A model generated the notes under the pieces. The model was given only the letters and a program-made list of their open reading frames with translations, searched no databases and was not told the DNA's origin. A stretch of DNA of 47,056 nt from Enterococcus lactis (GTDB lineage Bacteria > Bacillota > Bacilli > Lactobacillales > Enterococcaceae): contig NZ_BNJW01000022.1 of NCBI RefSeq assembly GCF_015751045.1, forward strand, positions 1 to 47,056. Direction: 5' to 3'. Of the stretch, positions 46,265 to 47,056 are shown piece by piece (within the stretch, counting starts at the first letter, position 1; each line of letters starts with the position of its first letter). The position numbers and the translations under genes are program-made.

Positions 46265-46621
46265 GTGGAAGTGAAAGTCTATGGATCGGCGCACTGTGTA
46301 ACCAGTCTGAAGGCGAAACAATGGTTAGAGTACCATCAATTGCCTTATCAATTTGTTGACTTAGAAGAACGCGATCTAAGTACAGAAGAAGCAGAAGAAT
46401 TATGCAGTTTTGAAGAAGTGCAAGCAGAACAGCTATTTGCGACTTGGTCTGAGGCTTTTCATAACATTGCGATAGACCTTTCCTCTGTAGGTAAAAAACA
46501 ACTGATTTCTTTATGTACACAACATACAAAACTCCTCAGACGTCCGTTGATCATTATTGATGAAGTTCTATTTATTGGATACAATGAGCAGTTGATGGAG
46601 CAACTTATCCTAAATAAATAG
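46265..46621 (+). CDS. Spx-like paralogue with degenerate CxxS
   Basis: 118 residues beginning at GTG 46265, with GGGAGGGAG upstream. Same fold and closing block (LLRRPLIIIDEVLFIGYNEQ), but the redox motif is Cys11-Val-Thr-Ser14, so only one cysteine remains, and the C-terminal tail after IGYN is short. It could not form the intramolecular disulfide of Spx. Co-transcribed with the intact paralogue; role unknown, perhaps a constitutive or competing partner of RNA polymerase. Confidence 0.85.
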   Translation: MEVKVYGSAHCVTSLKAKQWLEYHQLPYQFVDLEERDLSTEEAEELCSFEEVQAEQLFATWSEAFHNIAIDLSSVGKKQLISLCTQHTKLLRRPLIIIDEVLFIGYNEQLMEQLILNK

Positions 46622-46672
46622 TCTTTACCTATTTTAATCAATTTCTGAGCGCTTCGTACAGTTGGAACAGTC

Positions 46673-46711
46673 GAACACTTAACATCAAGTGTGTTATGTG
46701 TTCTTTTTTTT
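46673..46711 (+). terminator. Terminator after the spx pair
   Basis: GAACACTTAACA and TGTTATGTGTTC pair with a two-base mismatch, followed by T8. Confidence 0.85.
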
Positions 46712-46796
46712 GTCTTTATTTTTCTACTATAAAAGATATGCTCGATTTATTTGGTCAAAATTCAAATGTACGAGGGAAAATAGGCTGAGAAATATA

Positions 46797-47013
46797 TTGA
46801 CATGTGTAAATTTACATGATATATTCATTTTTGTTGTTTTAAGTAATACGCAAATAAAGCAGCATTAAAAAAACTTGAAAAATAGTTATTGACATGTTGA
46901 TGATGACATGATAAGATAACTGAGTCGTTAAAAAAGAACAGCTTACGAAGCTTGATTCTATCGAAAAAAACTTCGAAAAAGTTCTTGACAAATAACAAAC
47001 GATAAGTTATGAT
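46797..47013 (+). promoter_or_regulatory. Three tandem promoters, probably of an rRNA or tRNA operon
   Basis: P1 TTGACA 46797-46802 and TATATT 46820-46825; P2 TTGACA 46889-46894 and TAAGAT 46912-46917; P3 TTGACA 46985-46990 and TATGAT 47008-47013. All three have perfect -35 boxes and exactly 17-base spacers, about 92-96 bases apart. P1 contains the palindrome TGTAAATTTACA. After P2 and P3 come TGAGT and CGAAAAA-rich leader motifs (TTCGAAAAA, AATCGAAAAAA) as in enterococcal rrn leaders. No coding frame is seen from 46622 to the end. Confidence 0.75.
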
Positions 47014-47056
47014 AAATGAGTTGCTGAAAGATTTCGAAAAACGAAATCGAAAAAAA

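Overview
The window is low-GC Firmicute DNA and most likely comes from Enterococcus, probably the E. faecium group. The grounds are gene content (PadC/PadR, LpdBCD, DUF4811 partner of an EmrB/QacA transporter, ribose and trehalose sugar genes, AdcA-ZinT fusion, tandem Spx proteins, agr-type quorum sensing), AGGAGG ribosome sites and A/T-rich spacers. The species call is an inference from remembered protein families, not a database result. I see no insertion sequence, prophage, CRISPR array or tRNA; it reads as chromosome with accessory cargo.

Layout. (1) 0.1-8.2 kb, phenolic acid and drug defence: padC and padR diverge around a PadR operator; a MerR regulator diverges from an EmrB/QacA exporter plus DUF4811 protein; lpdC-lpdB-lpdD encode a UbiD/UbiX-type hydroxyarylic acid decarboxylase set. 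A frameshifted DUF1905 gene lies between. (2) 8.4-21.2 kb, envelope stress: a MacB-like ABC protein diverging from an OmpR-type two-component system, a LysR/DUF554 pair, a PadR-DUF1700-DUF4097 operon, a DUF5348-like protein, an SPFH protein, and a YxeA-BceA-BceB-like module. (3) 21.4-28.9 kb: galM, a large secreted NlpC/P60 plus glucosaminidase wall hydrolase, and a ribose operon (rbsR, rbsK, rbsD and a PTS EIIBC). (4) 29-38 kb: an isochorismatase-fold hydrolase, a third FtsX-type ABC pair, a trehalose-6-phosphate hydrolase under a TreR-like operator, an AI-2E family transporter, and a zinc-binding AdcA-ZinT lipoprotein behind a Zur-like box. (5) 38.2-41.4 kb: a complete agrBDCA-like quorum-sensing locus. 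It includes a 36-residue AgrD-like peptide gene overlapping agrB, and a mirror-image pair of AgrA-type sites facing a divergent small gene. (6) 41.6-46.6 kb: deoxynucleoside kinase, DUF1275 protein, UvrD-like helicase and two tandem Spx-family proteins. (7) The last 260 bases hold three evenly spaced strong promoters that look like the upstream region of an rRNA (or tRNA) operon starting just outside the window.

Two things stand out. First, a family of modular imperfect-palindrome repeats occurs at six loci. In every case the repeat begins from 0 to about 20 bases after a stop codon, in the orientation of that gene. At five loci it runs into, or lies beside, a terminator hairpin; the 33.2 kb copy has only a separate terminator further downstream. 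The ends and the central loop are conserved, while the paired arms come in at least four interchangeable sequence types. Second, the agr locus has a predicted five-membered thiolactone peptide and symmetric divergent promoters resembling the P2/P3 arrangement of staphylococcal agr, but with a 68-residue protein in the place of RNAIII.
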